DNA from: Planococcus citri
Taxonomy: Eukaryota; Arthropoda; Insecta; Hemiptera; Pseudococcidae
DNA: 64,000 bases
Reading direction: 5' to 3'
Assembly: GCF_950023065.1 (NCBI RefSeq)
Contig: NC_088678.1
Span: forward strand, 33,160,580-33,224,579
Shown here: piece after piece, positions 1-11,509 of the stretch
Layout: every line of letters starts with the position of its first letter
Numbering within the stretch: the stretch's first letter is position 1
Notes under the pieces: model-generated
What the model saw: the letters and a program-made list of their open reading frames with translations, nothing else
Told to the model about the DNA's origin: nothing
Database searches by the model: none
Made by a program: the position numbers and the translations under genes

Positions 1-164
1 AAACCATTGAGAAATTTGCTGTGTTTGAGAATTACACACCTATCATTTTATGAAAATTTCCAATTTTTTTTTTCATTTTATTCGATTTGTAACTTTTTTT
101 GGTAAAAATAGACGTGTTGATGGATTAGAATAAAAATAAAAATAGACGTGTTAACAGATATTTC
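1..164. other. AT-rich sequence, no gene seen
   Basis: Low-complexity AT-rich DNA with T and A runs and two copies of the word AATAGACGTGTT near 107 and 142. I see no open frame or structured element. Confidence 0.5.
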
Positions 165-315
165 TGTCGTGATTTTTCTTTTTTTACTATTGTCGTTCAA
201 TTTATTTAACTGCCGTTCAATTTTTTATTTGTCGTGAACATTTTTTATCTGTCGTGCAAGTATATGATTGTCGTTCAATTTTTTTTCTGGCCTTCAATTT
301 CTTTTTTGGTCGGGC
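165..315. repeat. Degenerate tandem repeat, unit about 20 bp
   Basis: Seven degenerate units begin at about 165, 191, 211, 230, 250, 269 and 288. Each starts with a form of TGTCGTTCAA followed by a T-rich stretch. After the first interval the spacing is a steady 18-20 bp. It looks like an old minisatellite; there is no sign of transcription or coding. Confidence 0.6.
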
Positions 316-359
316 GATTCTTTTATTTGTCTGGCTTGTCGTTTAGACCACCTTTCCTG

Positions 360-475
360 TAGTGCGATCTGAGCGGCACGGTAGTGCCGCCCCCCCGCCC
401 TCCCGTTCCGAGATTTCCATGGAAATCCGCGGAAAAGGCCGAGATTGTCCGATATACGGCCGACCGTGCATGCTT
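360..475. other. GC-rich pocket with short palindromes
   Basis: This is a GC-rich patch in very AT-rich surroundings. It contains a small hairpin (GGCAC...GTGCC, about 375-389), a C7 run, and a perfect 16-bp palindrome GATTTCCATGGAAATC at 412-427. It is probably the remnant end of a mobile element. I cannot name a family. Confidence 0.45.
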
Positions 476-1309
476 ATATATTCTGTAATCATTTAGAAAT
501 TTATTAAAAAAATTATGTATTTCGTAAATGGTATGGTTTTAATGTATATTGAAATTGTACCTAGGCTTATTTTCACGAGCTCTATCTAGGTACATCAAAA
601 CCAATATTGTATCTTGAATAGTTTTTTAGATACGAAATCACATTTTGCATTTACTCTAAATTTATTGTAGAATTTTTAGTAAGCGATTTTATGGTAAAAC
701 TAATGAACGGATTTTGATGAAATTTTGAATACTGTTATGAATCGTCTCAATGAAGACACTAACGTCGAGAAAATTCTAAAATTCTCAATTTTCACTCTTT
801 CTTCCCCTTTTTGACCCCCTAAAACTGTTAAAAATTTCATGAAAATAACAAAAGGCACTAGTCCTATGCTCAAAGTACCTACATTTAAAATTTCAGCTTT
901 CTACAGGTTGTAGCTTTTCCTGTAGCCTTGTCTAAAGAATACATTTCGTATGAAATCAGTGTTGTTTTATTTGTAATCAAAATATCTCTACAACATTTGT
1001 TGAATCTACCCCCTTGCTAGGCAAGTAATTAAAAATTGAAATCAATCTATAGGGAATTTCATTATCTTAAGATGAAACATATTGGTATAGCTGAAAATTC
1101 ACTGTGCAATTTTCAGAATTTTTGAGTAATCATGAGTCTACCATTAATGTTGAAACGATCGTTTATTCATAAACGATGATTCAGCTTATTAGAAGTTTAT
1201 TTTACACCTCGTCTAGTGTCGGTCGTTTCAATTCAACGGTTAGAACCCCTGAATTTGAGACCACATAAAAGTTTACCAGCATCTGCAAACAAACGAAAAA
1301 GTTGCATTT
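476..1309. other. AT-rich sequence, no gene seen
   Basis: No credible coding frame, tandem repeat or strong inverted repeat was seen. A short minus-strand open frame reaching into this stretch has ordinary AT-rich composition and no recognisable motif. Confidence 0.5.
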
Positions 1310-1475
1310 TACACTTAAGAATTTTCGCGAACGAATTGAATAATTTTTTGGTGAATCATTCTCCAACGAATTGATTTGTATAAGCGACTCGTTCGCGAAC
1401 GAATCCATTCATTTACTCAATTTTTTGGTATTTTAGCGAATCATTCGTGAACGAGTTGATTCATATACTTACTTA
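1310..1475. repeat. Short repeats around the palindrome TCGTTCGCGAACGA
   Basis: The word TTCG(C/T)GAACGAATTGA and close variants recur at about 1324, 1365, 1391 and 1445, mostly followed by ATTCAT or ATTTGT. The 1389-1402 copy forms a perfect 14-bp palindrome, TCGTTCGCGAACGA. It could be a degenerate minisatellite or a set of protein-binding sites; the sequence alone does not decide. Confidence 0.5.
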
Positions 1476-1561
1476 AGTGACTCTTTTTGCCAATTTTGGT
1501 AACAGGATTTTTTGAACATTTTGGTAAAAAGAAGGGAGTTTTTTTTTTGACAATTTTAACA

Positions 1562-1735
1562 TAAGTTCGGGTAAATCCCCGCCATTCAATACATTACTCA
1601 ATAATTTGAGTACAAATGCACATTTTGAAAATGTGGTTTGGTTAAAAAACAATTGTAAAAAATAAATGATCCATTAACTGTCAATGGAGATAAGAAATGA
1701 AAAATTATTGAAAAAAATAATGATAATTAAAGTAA
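1562..1735 (+). repeat. Diverged copy of the 3.5-4.7 kb palindrome arm
   Basis: This stretch carries TAAATCCCCGCCATTCAATACATTA-type sequence, then GTGGTTTGGTTAA, an imperfect ATCCATTAAC/GTCAATGGAGATAAGA block and ATTATTGAA. The same ordered words occur at about 3655-3820 in the left arm of the palindrome at 3509-4705, and reversed in its right arm. So it is a solo, diverged copy of that repeat. Confidence 0.7.
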
Positions 1736-1923
1736 GGGAGCTTCTTCTTATCTCGGACAATGTTCTGAATATTAAAACGAATGGCTTAGATCTGCTCCAT
1801 TCTACTACTATACCTTCTGTTATTTCTCCTTCTAAAGTAACTCAGATAAAACTTCAATATACACGTATGGAAGTCATTTGCAGGACATACCAAACATATT
1901 TGATTACAGGATACGGTTTTGAA

Positions 1924-2605
1924 ACAAAAACAAATATCAATTAAATTCAGCAATATTTCATACATATAACTCAAATTCATACAAATCAATAGCGCGGATA
2001 AATAATAAATGGTATATGAAATAGAGAATGAAACTGAAAAGGTTAAATGGCCTTCTGGCAGTAAATAAATTGATAAAACGATCGAAACAACCTTATCAAT
2101 GACCAATCAGATTCCGGGGGATTCTGGGGAAGATTTATTCACCCAGTCTAAAATGCGGTGATGAAGGTGACAATTATCACCCTTCCCCCGGATGATTTCT
2201 GAATGGGAAAACGTCATCACTCCGGGTGACATTTAGCCGTTTCTGAACGGCTTGGTGAGAAAAATATCACCTGGGAGACGTTCTTGAACGCACCCCTGTA
2301 CAGTACACCACTAGATCAGGGAATTTGAGTTATATGTATGAAATATTGCTGAATTTAATTGATATTTGTTTTTGTTGATTATTGATTTTTGACAGACTCC
2401 AAGTTACTTTACAGGTTTGTATGGTAATTACAGGAGTTTCAAACACAGTTTTAATAATCAACAAAAACAAATATCAATTAAATTCAGCAATATTTCATAC
2501 ATATAACTCAAATTCATACAAATCAATAGCGCGGATAAATAATAAAATGGTATGAAATAGAGAATGAAACTGAAAAGGTTAAATGGCCTTCTGGCAGTAA
2601 AAATG
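1924..2605. repeat. Direct and inverted repeat cluster
   Basis: About 140 bp at 1924-2065 is repeated almost exactly at 2461-2602; both copies include GATAAATAATAAA and GGCCTTCTGGCAGTAAA. The first 60 bases also occur inverted at 2321-2380, so 2321-2380 and 2453-2516 form a stem with a loop of about 70 bases. Between the direct copies lies a GC-richer patch with a small hairpin, GCCGTTTCTGAACGGC, at about 2232-2247. It looks like nested non-autonomous element insertions. The open frames here are antisense shadows of the repeat. Confidence 0.7.
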
Positions 2606-2641
2606 TTAAACTTTTATTTTATCAAAAAATCGATAATTATA

Positions 2642-3247
2642 AGGTGCACCGGGGCAAGTCAGAAGGATTTTTCGCAATTTCAACTTTGACCAGCTGTTAC
2701 TCTCCTTCTAATGAACCAATATGGATCAAATTTATTATGTAGGTTCCCATAAGGGTTCTTAACCTATGGTAAAAATTTGAGCGCGATTGACACAGTAGCT
2801 TTCGCTCAGTGGAATAAAAAATAAACTATCCTGACTTACCCCAATTGGGGGAAGTCAGAACAGGCTAAACTTTGCAGAGGCGTAGATCACAAACCGAGCG
2901 TCCTAGAAAAATTGCATAGAAACAAAATTGTAGAGAATTTAATTCTCTTTGAGATCACTCTCGTCAGATTTTCACTAGGACGCACGGTTCGTCCGCTATA
3001 TGCGAAAAACTAAGAAATAGAAAATCTGTATTTTAGACCAAATTCAAAATAAGTTCAAAACAACAACAAAATACAATTGAACCAAAGACATCTAAAATGA
3101 AACTGAATCGCGAAAATTGTTATGCCCTGATGAAGTAGGGGTAGTACCCTCAAGTCACCTTTAGTGGCACTTCGCCAGATATAAACCTCTAGGCGCTGGA
3201 GCAAGTTTTCTAACTTACCCCGAATTCCAACTTCCCCCGGTGCACCT
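2642..3247. mobile_element. MITE with AGGTGCACCGGGG termini and TA flanks
   Basis: The left end AGGTGCACCGGGG (2642-2654) is matched by its exact reverse complement at 3235-3247, and weaker terminal similarity continues inward. Both ends abut TA (2640-2641 and 3248-3249), the target duplication expected for Tc1/mariner-type transposition. The interior has no long open frame, so this is a non-autonomous element of about 606 bp. An internal stem GACTTACCCC / GGGGAAGTC lies at about 2833-2855 and reuses the subterminal words. Family assignment is inferred only from the TA duplication and termini. Confidence 0.75.
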
Positions 3248-3249
3248 TA

Positions 3250-3508
3250 TTTAAAAAAAATAATTAAAAAAATTAATTAAAAACCAAATCCTAAACAATT
3301 GACAAATAAACATACAACAGATCATTTTACAATATAGAACCTTTTGGTGATCCAATGTCTTTTTATTTTTATTAAAAATTCTCCGTTACTTTTTAACGAG
3401 AAATCAATATAATTCATTAGGAATACAACCACTCAACGTCTACAAGCAATGCTAAGGAATGTTAATTTGGGAATTAGGTTATCAAATGCATTAAAAAAAA
3501 TATCTGAT
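3250..3508. other. AT-rich spacer, nothing recognised
   Basis: AT-rich sequence between the MITE and the large palindrome, with no open frame or repeat that I can support. Confidence 0.4.
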
Positions 3509-4705
3509 ATCCGCAAAAAATCTTTGGGAAAGAACTCAAACCCCCGCCCTCCCTCCCAAAACAAAGTTATTACAATCATGAAAATAGAGGTTGAAATTGA
3601 AAAATTATTTTAGGTAACATTAATAAGAACGGTATCAAAATTTATTGATATAAATAGAGTATATCCCCGCCATTCAATACATTACCAAACAATTTACATA
3701 TGAATGTTTAATTTGAAATTGTGGTTTGGTTAAGCAAACAATTATAAAAATGATGCATTAACCATCAATAGAGATAAGACATATAAAATTATTGAACAAA
3801 AAATTGATAATTAAAGTACCAAAATTTAATGATACAGATAGAGTAAATCCCCGCCATTAAAAACAATATTCAAAAATTTGAGTATGAACCAAGATTTTAA
3901 AACTTAATTTTTACAAAAAGTACATTTTTTATATAATTTAAATGAGAAAAATTTATGATTGAAAATGGTAATACTTTAAGAAATTTGCAGTAATATTTTC
4001 TTGTCAAAAAAAAAAGGGCGGACAAAACCAAAAATTTCTTTAATTATAATTCATGATAAATGATACATTATGATGATTAAAAAAATTTAAAAAAAAAAAA
4101 GGGCAAGCATAACAAGATATTTATTAAATTATAATTCATAATTTAAAAAAATGATACATTATTATTTATAATTAAAGAAATTTTTGGTTTTGTCCGCCCT
4201 TTTTTTTTGACAAGAAAATATTACTGCAAATTTCTTAAAGTATTACCATTTTCAATCATAAATTTTTCTCATTTAAATTATATAAAAAATGTACTTTTTG
4301 TAAAAATTAAGTTTTAAAATCTTGGTTCATACTCAAATTTTTGAATATTGTTTTTAATGGCGGGGATTTACTCTATCTGTATCATTAAATTTTGGTACTT
4401 TAATTATCAATTTTTTGTTCAATAATTTTATATGTCTTATCTCTATTGATGGTTAATGCATCATTTTTATAATTGTTTGCTTAACCAAACCACAATTTCA
4501 AATTAAACATTCATATGTAAATTGTTTGGTAATGTATTGAATGGCGGGGATATACTCTATTTATATCAATAAATTTTGATACCGTTCTTATTAATGTTAC
4601 CTAAAATAATTTTTCAATTTCAACCTCTATTTTCATGATTGTAATAACTTTGTTTTGGGAGGGAGGGCGGGGGTTTGAGTTCTTTCCCAAAGATTTTTTG
4701 CGGAT
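3509..4705. mobile_element. Near-perfect 1.2-kb palindrome (fold-back element)
   Basis: The left arm starts ATCCGCAAAAAATCTTTGGG at 3509 and the right arm ends with its reverse complement at 4705. By eye the arms match almost base for base over about 540 bp, with a central non-matching stretch of roughly 100 bp (about 4055-4155). Inside each arm are two diverged internal repeats containing CCCCGCCATT. There is no coding capacity. The near identity of the arms suggests recent origin or arm-to-arm conversion. It could be a fold-back/MITE element or a local inverted duplication; I saw no clear target duplication. Confidence 0.8.
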
Positions 4706-6384
4706 TCACCTATTCTGTCGTAACGATAAATCATACCCAAATTTCTAATCATCGCGGATGCAAACAACTGCTGGCTACTTCTTCTAATTTGGTGCCAAAA
4801 TATTGCTAAGCATTATAATAAAATAATAATCTCTAAATGGCTATTCATTGAAATACTGTTTGCTGATTGCCTATAAGTTGAAAATCAGCTCATGAAAAAG
4901 TGAAAACTATAAAAAATTTGAAGTGAAGCCATGAAAATCAACTTTTTGTACCAAGAATGATGTTTTTTTGCGTTTTGAATTAGATAGGTATCAATTTTTC
5001 ACAGCTTTTTTCTCCTCCTTTTACAGATCAAAGTAAGTGGATAGTAGAAAAAATGACTTTTTGTATAAAAAATAATGTTGTTTTACTTCTAAAAAATCAT
5101 TCATTTTCAAAAGCTTTTGCCCTCGATTCGCTTGGGCTTTTATTCTAATTTTTGAAAATATTTCAATTTCCTGAAACTACCTTATTATTAGGCCTAAAAT
5201 TTTAAAATGTTGAAGTAATGAAAATCAAATTTTTGGGTGTTATTTTGCGCTTCAAACATCTAATTGATTTTTCACAGTTTTTACCCTCGCTTTGCTCGGG
5301 CAGATATTCATTCTGCTGCGCAATTCTTCACTAATTTTCAAGAAAAGAAAAATTAATTTGAGAAATTTCACAAATAACTAAATCAGTAGAAAATTCTAAT
5401 TTTTGCAAAAAAATCATTTTTGATTTAAATAATATGTCTAGGTAACATTTTTGTTTCCATATCCACCCCAAAATATTTCTTAAAATAAGTAGCACACTTG
5501 ATTTATTCTATTATATTTGAGTAGATTGACATATGTGTGTGCAATAGTTGATTTCAGCGAACCAAATCTGCTATAAATAACTTAAGTCACTAAGTCATGT
5601 AGCTTTCGATGCTTAAAACGCCTAACCAACACACTAGTACCCAACAGTTGAATTTCCTCTGGGTTAATGTGCACATGAAATTGTTTCTTATGCTTTGTTG
5701 TAAACCCCCAACCAACTAAATCATACCCATTTCATCTTAAGATCCTTATGCAAGGCTTATATTCGTTTGCCCATAACTGTATCACATATGTCCATAAGAC
5801 ATGGCTGCTTCTGAAATACCAAACAACAGCAACGTGCTCTGAGGAATGAGTAAGTTACGGATTATTCATCATAAGTAAGTTACGGATTCATCAATCTCAT
5901 GTTTGAGAAACTCTGTCCTGGCATCGCGACATTCATGTCGACTGATTGCTGTAAACTTGTAACACCTCTTTGTACTGAATTCTTCTTCTCATTCAAAGTA
6001 TCTGAAACCAAAAGTGAAAAGGTTTGTGCAAAATATTCAGAAAGTTCTGATCTAATAAAAGATGAGCACGAAATGAAGTCTGTAATTAGCTTTAGCTGTT
6101 GAAGAGACCTAAATTGTAAAATAAATAAATAAATAACTATTACCATAACGCCATATGATTTTCATTAAGAAAATTCAATTTTTAGGTGGAAAAATCATTT
6201 TATGAAACGCTTTTCGAATATTTTGAAAAGGCGCACCAGACTACCATGTTTCACATACCCAGCCTGATCTTTTCAATGGTCCAAGTAAGTAATCGAATAT
6301 TGATTTATCCTTCTTACGTACGAAGATTGTCAGGTGGTTATAGGTACAACGAATATGGAAGATGAGTAACCCCTCAAATCATTT
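4706..6384. other. AT-rich intergenic sequence with two GCGAG-type motif copies
   Basis: No gene seen. Two copies of the dispersed motif discussed in the findings occur: GCCCTCGATTCGCTTGGGC at 5119-5137 and ACCCTCGCTTTGCTCGGGC at 5283-5301, in similar AT-rich context with AAGCTTTT nearby. A short direct duplication containing AAGTAAGTTACGGATT-like sequence lies at about 5847-5889. An AAAT microsatellite lies at about 6121-6137. The open frames at 5880-6146 are opposite-strand overlaps with no motif. Confidence 0.5.
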
Positions 6385-7345
6385 TTATAAATGAAAAGTT
6401 TTGAAAAGGCTCAAATTCTTCATTTACAAGAAAACAAATGAATATAAATTGGAATTTTTTTTCAAAAAAAATTCACTCACACGAGTAAAAAGCATTTGTG
6501 AAAAGCACTTTTTAAAAATATTTTTACGCGTAAAAGAATAATATGAAAAAAAAAACATAATAACGATACATAGTAAAAAAAGGCCATCTAACAATTCCCA
6601 AGTTGAGCAAAAATAAAAACTTGACGACAAAAATGCCTTTGACCAAAAAATGAAAAAAACGAAAATCCAGCCCTAGGAGAGAGGATTTTTTATCAAGTCA
6701 TGAAATCTTACCGGAAATGGGAATAAAATCTGGCACAAAATTTGTGCGAAATTGCACTAATAATGAGAAGAAATATTTTTGCTTTGAAGCAGGAGATGTA
6801 CTCGTACCTAGCATAGAACTTTATTTCATTTTGGAAAACAAAGAAGTAAGTACGGTAGGTACTTCACTACATCGGATATTGGAATATGTATATGAACAGA
6901 GAAATATGTAGTGAAAAAAGTTCTATGCTATATCAGTAGCTTCAAAGCGAAAATTTTTCTATTATTGATTACCCCCACTACAAAACTGGAAATTTTGCCA
7001 AATTTTATGTCATATTTCATCCCGATTCCCAACAAGATTTTATGACTTGATAAAAAATCTTTTCTTTGTGGCATGGATTTTTGTTTTTTTCATTTTTCAG
7101 TCAAAAGCTATTCTTTTTCCGCAAGTTTTTATTAATGCTCAACTTGGAAAATGCCAGACGGATTTTTTACCATTCTTTTTTTTCTCATTAATTTTTTCAA
7201 GATATTTTTGAAAAGTGCTTTTGACTGAGGTTTTTTACTCGTGTTGTTGAATTATTTTTGAAAAAAATTTCCAATTTACAAATAGGTATTAATTTTGTTT
7301 TGTTGGAATTAGAGGATTTGAGCTTCTTCAAAACTTTTCATTTTC
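6385..7345. repeat. Old imperfect inverted repeat
   Basis: Left-arm words such as AAGTTTTGAAAAGGCTCAAA (about 6398), ACACGAGTAAAAA (about 6479) and TTTTTTATCAAGTCATGAAA (about 6687) return as reverse complements at about 7330, 7240 and 7040. The arms are about 330 bp and diverged by small indels. A second, inner symmetry links TAGCATAGAACTTT (about 6809) with AAAAGTTCTATGCTA (about 6917). It is best read as an ageing fold-back element. The short open frames inside are incidental. Confidence 0.65.
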
Positions 7346-7869
7346 CAAAATGATTTTTCTTTGAATGCTCAACTTTTTTGTTATTTGGCCAATTTGGCAG
7401 GATACCATACCCTATTACACCCTTCAAACCAATTTATTTCCACTACATGAAAACCTATAGAACCTCCAAAGGGTTCGAATAATCGCATTTGTGTGAGTAG
7501 CGATGTTCATGTGATGACGAGTCATCATTATTATGAAAGGTACGACACAAATGTACCTACATCGTTTAGAGAGGACAGCTTTCGACAATTCAAAGATCAA
7601 CAAACAGACGAAAGTGTAGCGAGCATACCTGAGAAAGCTGGCAGAACGTAGCACTCTTATTGATCTTAGACTTTGGTGGGTTAGTGTTTGCTGACAGGCT
7701 GTAAAGAAATCTCGAGAAATAAACGGACAACGAAGAATGTTTTTGTTCCGCTTATAACTCATTTCGTTTTTATGACAGAGCTTCGTTCGTTTAATAAAGT
7801 TCTTTAAAGAAGCTGCGAACTTTGGCGGGTTAGTGTTCATTTTTAGTACTTTTCTTGCTTTTTTTTTCA
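7346..7869. other. Unannotated sequence with a long but unsupported frame
   Basis: A 148-codon minus-strand frame (7870-7424) fills this stretch, but its product resembles nothing I know. The same DNA carries a short direct repeat (ACTTTGGTGGGTTAGTGTT at about 7670 and a variant at about 7809). I do not call it a gene. Confidence 0.35.
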
Positions 7870-8340
7870 ACCACCCTCGCGTCTCGTCGCTCGTCTAGGT
7901 TCGGTGGCTGTGGCGTGGCGATGGCGGTGCGGCGGCGGCGTAGGTAACACAACGTATTACCATATTTCAACGTTCCGGACGAGTAGCGAAAATAACGCGA
8001 AACATGAAAATGAATTGCGCGCCTTTTGCAACCAGGTAAAGAGCATGAATAAAAGCGTAAACTAACTCGTAAATTTTAATCATCGTTTGTAGCGCTAAAT
8101 ACAATAAAGTGTAGCGTGCATAACGCCCTGTCGTACGAATGCCCCGCAAAATGGACACATTAACTCGCTGTACACAAAGTGCTGCGCTGTACTCCGCCAC
8201 TTCTCTAGCGTACACGAATTATGACCAAAATGTTTCCTTATTGTTTACCGAGTGAGGTAATTTTGCGGCCAAGTGTCATCGCGCCAGCTTCGAATACGAG
8301 TATTAGCGTTTTAAAATTTTCTACGTACCTGGTGACACGC
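7870..8340. promoter_or_regulatory. CpG-rich pocket, possible promoter or first exon
   Basis: Compared with its AT-rich flanks this stretch is rich in CG dinucleotides (CTCGCGTCTCGTCGCTCGTC, then GGCGGTGCGGCGGCGGCG before GTAGGTAAC at about 7950). An ATG at about 7922 opens seven codons (Ala-Val then a run of Arg) and meets a GTAAC donor-like site, which could be a tiny first exon. No downstream exon was found that would confirm this. It is equally possible that it is part of a repeat. The function is inference only. Confidence 0.25.
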
Positions 8341-8983
8341 TATGCCATGCAATGGCCGCCAGGCAGCAATGACGAGTACAAGCACAAATGCTAGGAGTAT
8401 TTTCCTGTTTTTTTCCCAAGTGAGTAAGTGTTTTCATCGCCTTCGTGATTTATTTGAAATTTTATTTAAGTCATTTGAATGTTTTGCCAACCCAATCAGA
8501 CGATTTTCCCTAGTACTGTAATGAGAATGACATTATGCGTACCACACCAGCTAGAATGAAGTGAGTTGTTATTTATTTTTTCATAGCTATAGCACACTAA
8601 GCTACTGTTTTATTCGCTTTCTGCTGGCACTGTCAGATAGGTAGCATTTTATTCGAATCAACATGTTACCTTCATCTGGCACATTATAGCGTGGAGTGGA
8701 AAAAAACCATAGGTATTCTGGATTTCAACGAGAATTGGGGAGGGGAAATTTTACTTTTACGAGGGAACCATTTACAGCTCGTTATCTCCGATCGAGCTGA
8801 AATTCAGTGCAATCTACGTGCTACTTGCACAAAAAATAATGATACCAAATATACCTATCGAATGCCTGGAAATAGACACATATAAATAAATTCAATAATT
8901 TTTAAAATCAAAATTGGAATACTTAATAGATTAAATAGTGCAAGCATCACCAGAAAACACAGACCCAATCCTTTTACATGCAG
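8341..8983. other. AT-rich intergenic sequence, no gene seen
   Basis: No supported feature. The 64-codon plus-strand frame at 8691-8885 has no recognisable motif. Confidence 0.4.
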
Positions 8984-9895
8984 GGTGTTCCGGGAATCAT
9001 CTACCAGAACTCAATTGTAGATAGTACTCAAGGAGACGAAAAAATAACGTCATTATGACTGGTTACCTATCTCGTAAATTGAAGGAGTCACGTGCTTCGC
9101 AAAACTCGAAATTTACTAATTTTGAAAAAATCGTCAATAATAAAGAAATGTTTGAATCATTAAAATGATGCCCCATAATTAATTGCACTCGAGTGAATCA
9201 GCAAAAAGTGTTATTACGACAAATTGTCTTTGTTCAAAATTGAAGAAGCAAACTTGATTCGAAATTTTCAAGTTTGGAATGCTTTAAATTTTGACCATTC
9301 CAAATTTTCAAATTATGTTTGCGCCTTCAATTTAGAAAATAGATATTTAATTAGGTATGCAAAAATATTCTTGCTAGTTATCAGTGAATTTAAGTTACAC
9401 AATTTTTGGGCAAAAATTTACCAACTTTGAAAAATTCGCCAAAAATGAGAAGAATAATATGTTTGCATCATTCAGGTGACTTGACTAACTCACAGTACAT
9501 ATTTGAGTGGACTGACAAATAGCCTATCTTCAAAATTGAAGGCACAAACACAATTGGAAAAGTCAAAATTTTCAAAATCATAAGGGCACAACAAATTTGG
9601 AATTGGAATCAAGTTTACCCCTTCGATTTTGAAGATAGGTAATTTGCCATAATAACATTTTGTGTTCGTCCACTCAACCACTCGAGTACTATTGGTTATG
9701 GTGGGCATTATTTGAATGATTCGAACATTTCCTTATTTTTTATGATTTTTTTTCAATTAGTAAATTTCGAGTTTTGCGAAGCACGTGACTGCTTCAATCC
9801 ACAAGACATGCAACCAGTCATAATAACGTTTTTGTTTAGGTATCTCCTTGAGTGCTATATACAGTTAAATTTTGGCAGACAATTCCTGGAACACC
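8984..9895. mobile_element. TIR element with long terminal repeats and inner palindrome
   Basis: The left end GGTGTTCCGGGAATCATCTA (8984) and the right end AATTCCTGGAACACC (ending 9895) begin arms of about 140 bp. These share reverse-complement blocks such as CAAAACTCGAAATTTACTAA, GCACGTGACT and ACTCAAGGAGA. Between the arms lies a second inverted repeat (about 9200-9470 against 9480-9715). There it reads AAATTGAAG.(A/G).AAACTTGATTC-like words on both strands. No transposase frame is present, so it is non-autonomous. The open frames at 9224-9430, 9490-9708 and 9712-10035 are by-products of this structure. Confidence 0.75.
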
Positions 9896-10623
9896 ATATA
9901 CGTCATCTCTCAGGAACTTTGAACGTTTTTCAACTTTCAAGTTTCAAAGCTAAAATGACCCATAAAATTCTACATTTATTTTCGTTGATAAAAGACAAAA
10001 ATTCTAACTCCGTAACGTTACAGTTACAGATTTGAAAAGCATGAGTGTAATCCTTGCGTTATACTGCTGGAAAAGCACTTGGTAGCGTAAGTGGTAGAGT
10101 CATGGCTTCGAACATATTCACATAACAGCTAGGTCTTATTTATAGACAGAAAATCTCACCATTTTTCAGAAGAAATTGTCCATCATGTTGATGAAAATAC
10201 GTAAGTAGCCTCTAAAATGATGCACTAGAAATGATTGTATTCTTGTATACCTACCATTTTCATTCGATTCACAACAAAAAAAATCCATGTCCCGCTGGAG
10301 TATTTAGCTCAATTAATGAAAGTACATAAAATATCATACAAGCATGTTACTCCATGCACCATCCACAAATAACAATTAGTTGTTCTGAAGGCACAAGGCA
10401 ACTGCTGCATCAAAAACAATTTTTATTCGACGTTCTTCCGGTAGATAAAACATCAAAAGCAAAACTAAAAGGTAGGTAAATACTAAGACTGACTTTCTCA
10501 AAACTATTCAATTAAGTAAGTTGAAGCCAGTAGCTTTCGGTCATGAGCTAATCGCATTATTAATACCCACGACTTTTATTATCATAACCAAAATTTCACC
10601 AAGTAGCTTGCTAATTTCACTAA
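9896..10623. other. AT-rich intergenic sequence
   Basis: No gene recognised. A GTGGTAGAGTCATGGCTTCGAA word near 10096-10117 recalls a tRNA D-arm region, but no matching B box follows. Confidence 0.4.
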
Positions 10624-11081
10624 ACCGGGCACGAGCAAATAACTATCTATGGTGAGAAACCAACCCAGAGAAATTTCGATCCCGAAATAAAGAAACTTTC
10701 AGATCTAAATTTTAAAAAACTAAAAATCAAAATAGACCTGCTTCAACAGCAGAACACGGTCCAAGCACAGCAGATATAATGATTACGTACAAAACGATAA
10801 ACTCAACGGATACCTACACAATTCTTTCTGAGCAACTTCAGTTCGAATTAGAAAACCTAAAATTATCCCTCAGTGTAGCTCCACCTATTAGTACTGACAC
10901 CGACAATTCTCTGGATCAAATGAGGAAACATATTAATTCTTTGGAAAGTGCAAACTCCTTTTCAGATCTTAAGAGTGACAGCACGGAAAAGAGAAGGTAT
11001 AATGAACTAATGATATTCCAATCAGTCGTTCAAATTCGCTCAAAAATAGCCGCATCTTCAATAGTAAAAATCAATTACTAG
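10624..11081 (+). pseudogene. Unrecognised frame-broken coding remnant, helical and charged
   Basis: Two adjoining open stretches look coding-like. The first runs 10624-10779 and encodes Lys/Gln/Leu-rich helical sequence (for example FDPEIKKLSDLNFKKLKIKI, then LLQQQ). The second is a 100-codon frame from the ATG at 10779 to 11081 in another frame, with heptad-like hydrophobic spacing (LSEQLQFELENLKLSL) and a Ser/Thr/Asp middle. The frame change at 10777-10781 with no clear intron suggests a frameshifted gene relic, or an exon plus a separate small frame. It may belong with the coiled-coil stretch at 11510-11980. I do not recognise a family. Confidence 0.35.
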
Positions 11082-11509
11082 ATATCCCAAAGTGTACCGT
11101 TTGCATTTTATTTTATTTTTATTCTTTTACTTAATTCCATTTAAAAGTGAAAGTTTGCAGAATCACTGGTTTGTGTACAAAAATAAGTGAACATTTCTTC
11201 ATATTTCTCTCGAATTTCAGAAAGAGACTCGAAAAAAATCACACATCCACGCACTGAAATGATCAATGGAAAGGTGTACCTACATTTTTTCTGAACAGAA
11301 CTCAGTTACTTAACATGTAGGTGTACGTTGTGTTGACTCAAATAAATCTCAAAAAATGATTTTTTAGGTTTGCACAACTCTCACTGAAATAAGTGTTGGA
11401 ATACTATGCTTTCTGTTATTTCATTAGATTACTTATAATGGTCATCTTCAAGAAAGAAAGATTGAGTTGGAAACGAATAGCCGAGAAGAAACACCGCGAA
11501 CGAATTTGA

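Noticed and set aside
7424..8215. Two minus-strand frames sharing a short RYARYT motif
   Set aside because: The resemblance is short, there are no splice sites joining them, and the DNA shows a short direct repeat that could explain it.
10085..10145. tRNA-like D-arm sequence GGTAGCGTAAGTGGTAGAG
   Set aside because: No B box or acceptor-stem pairing follows at the right distance.
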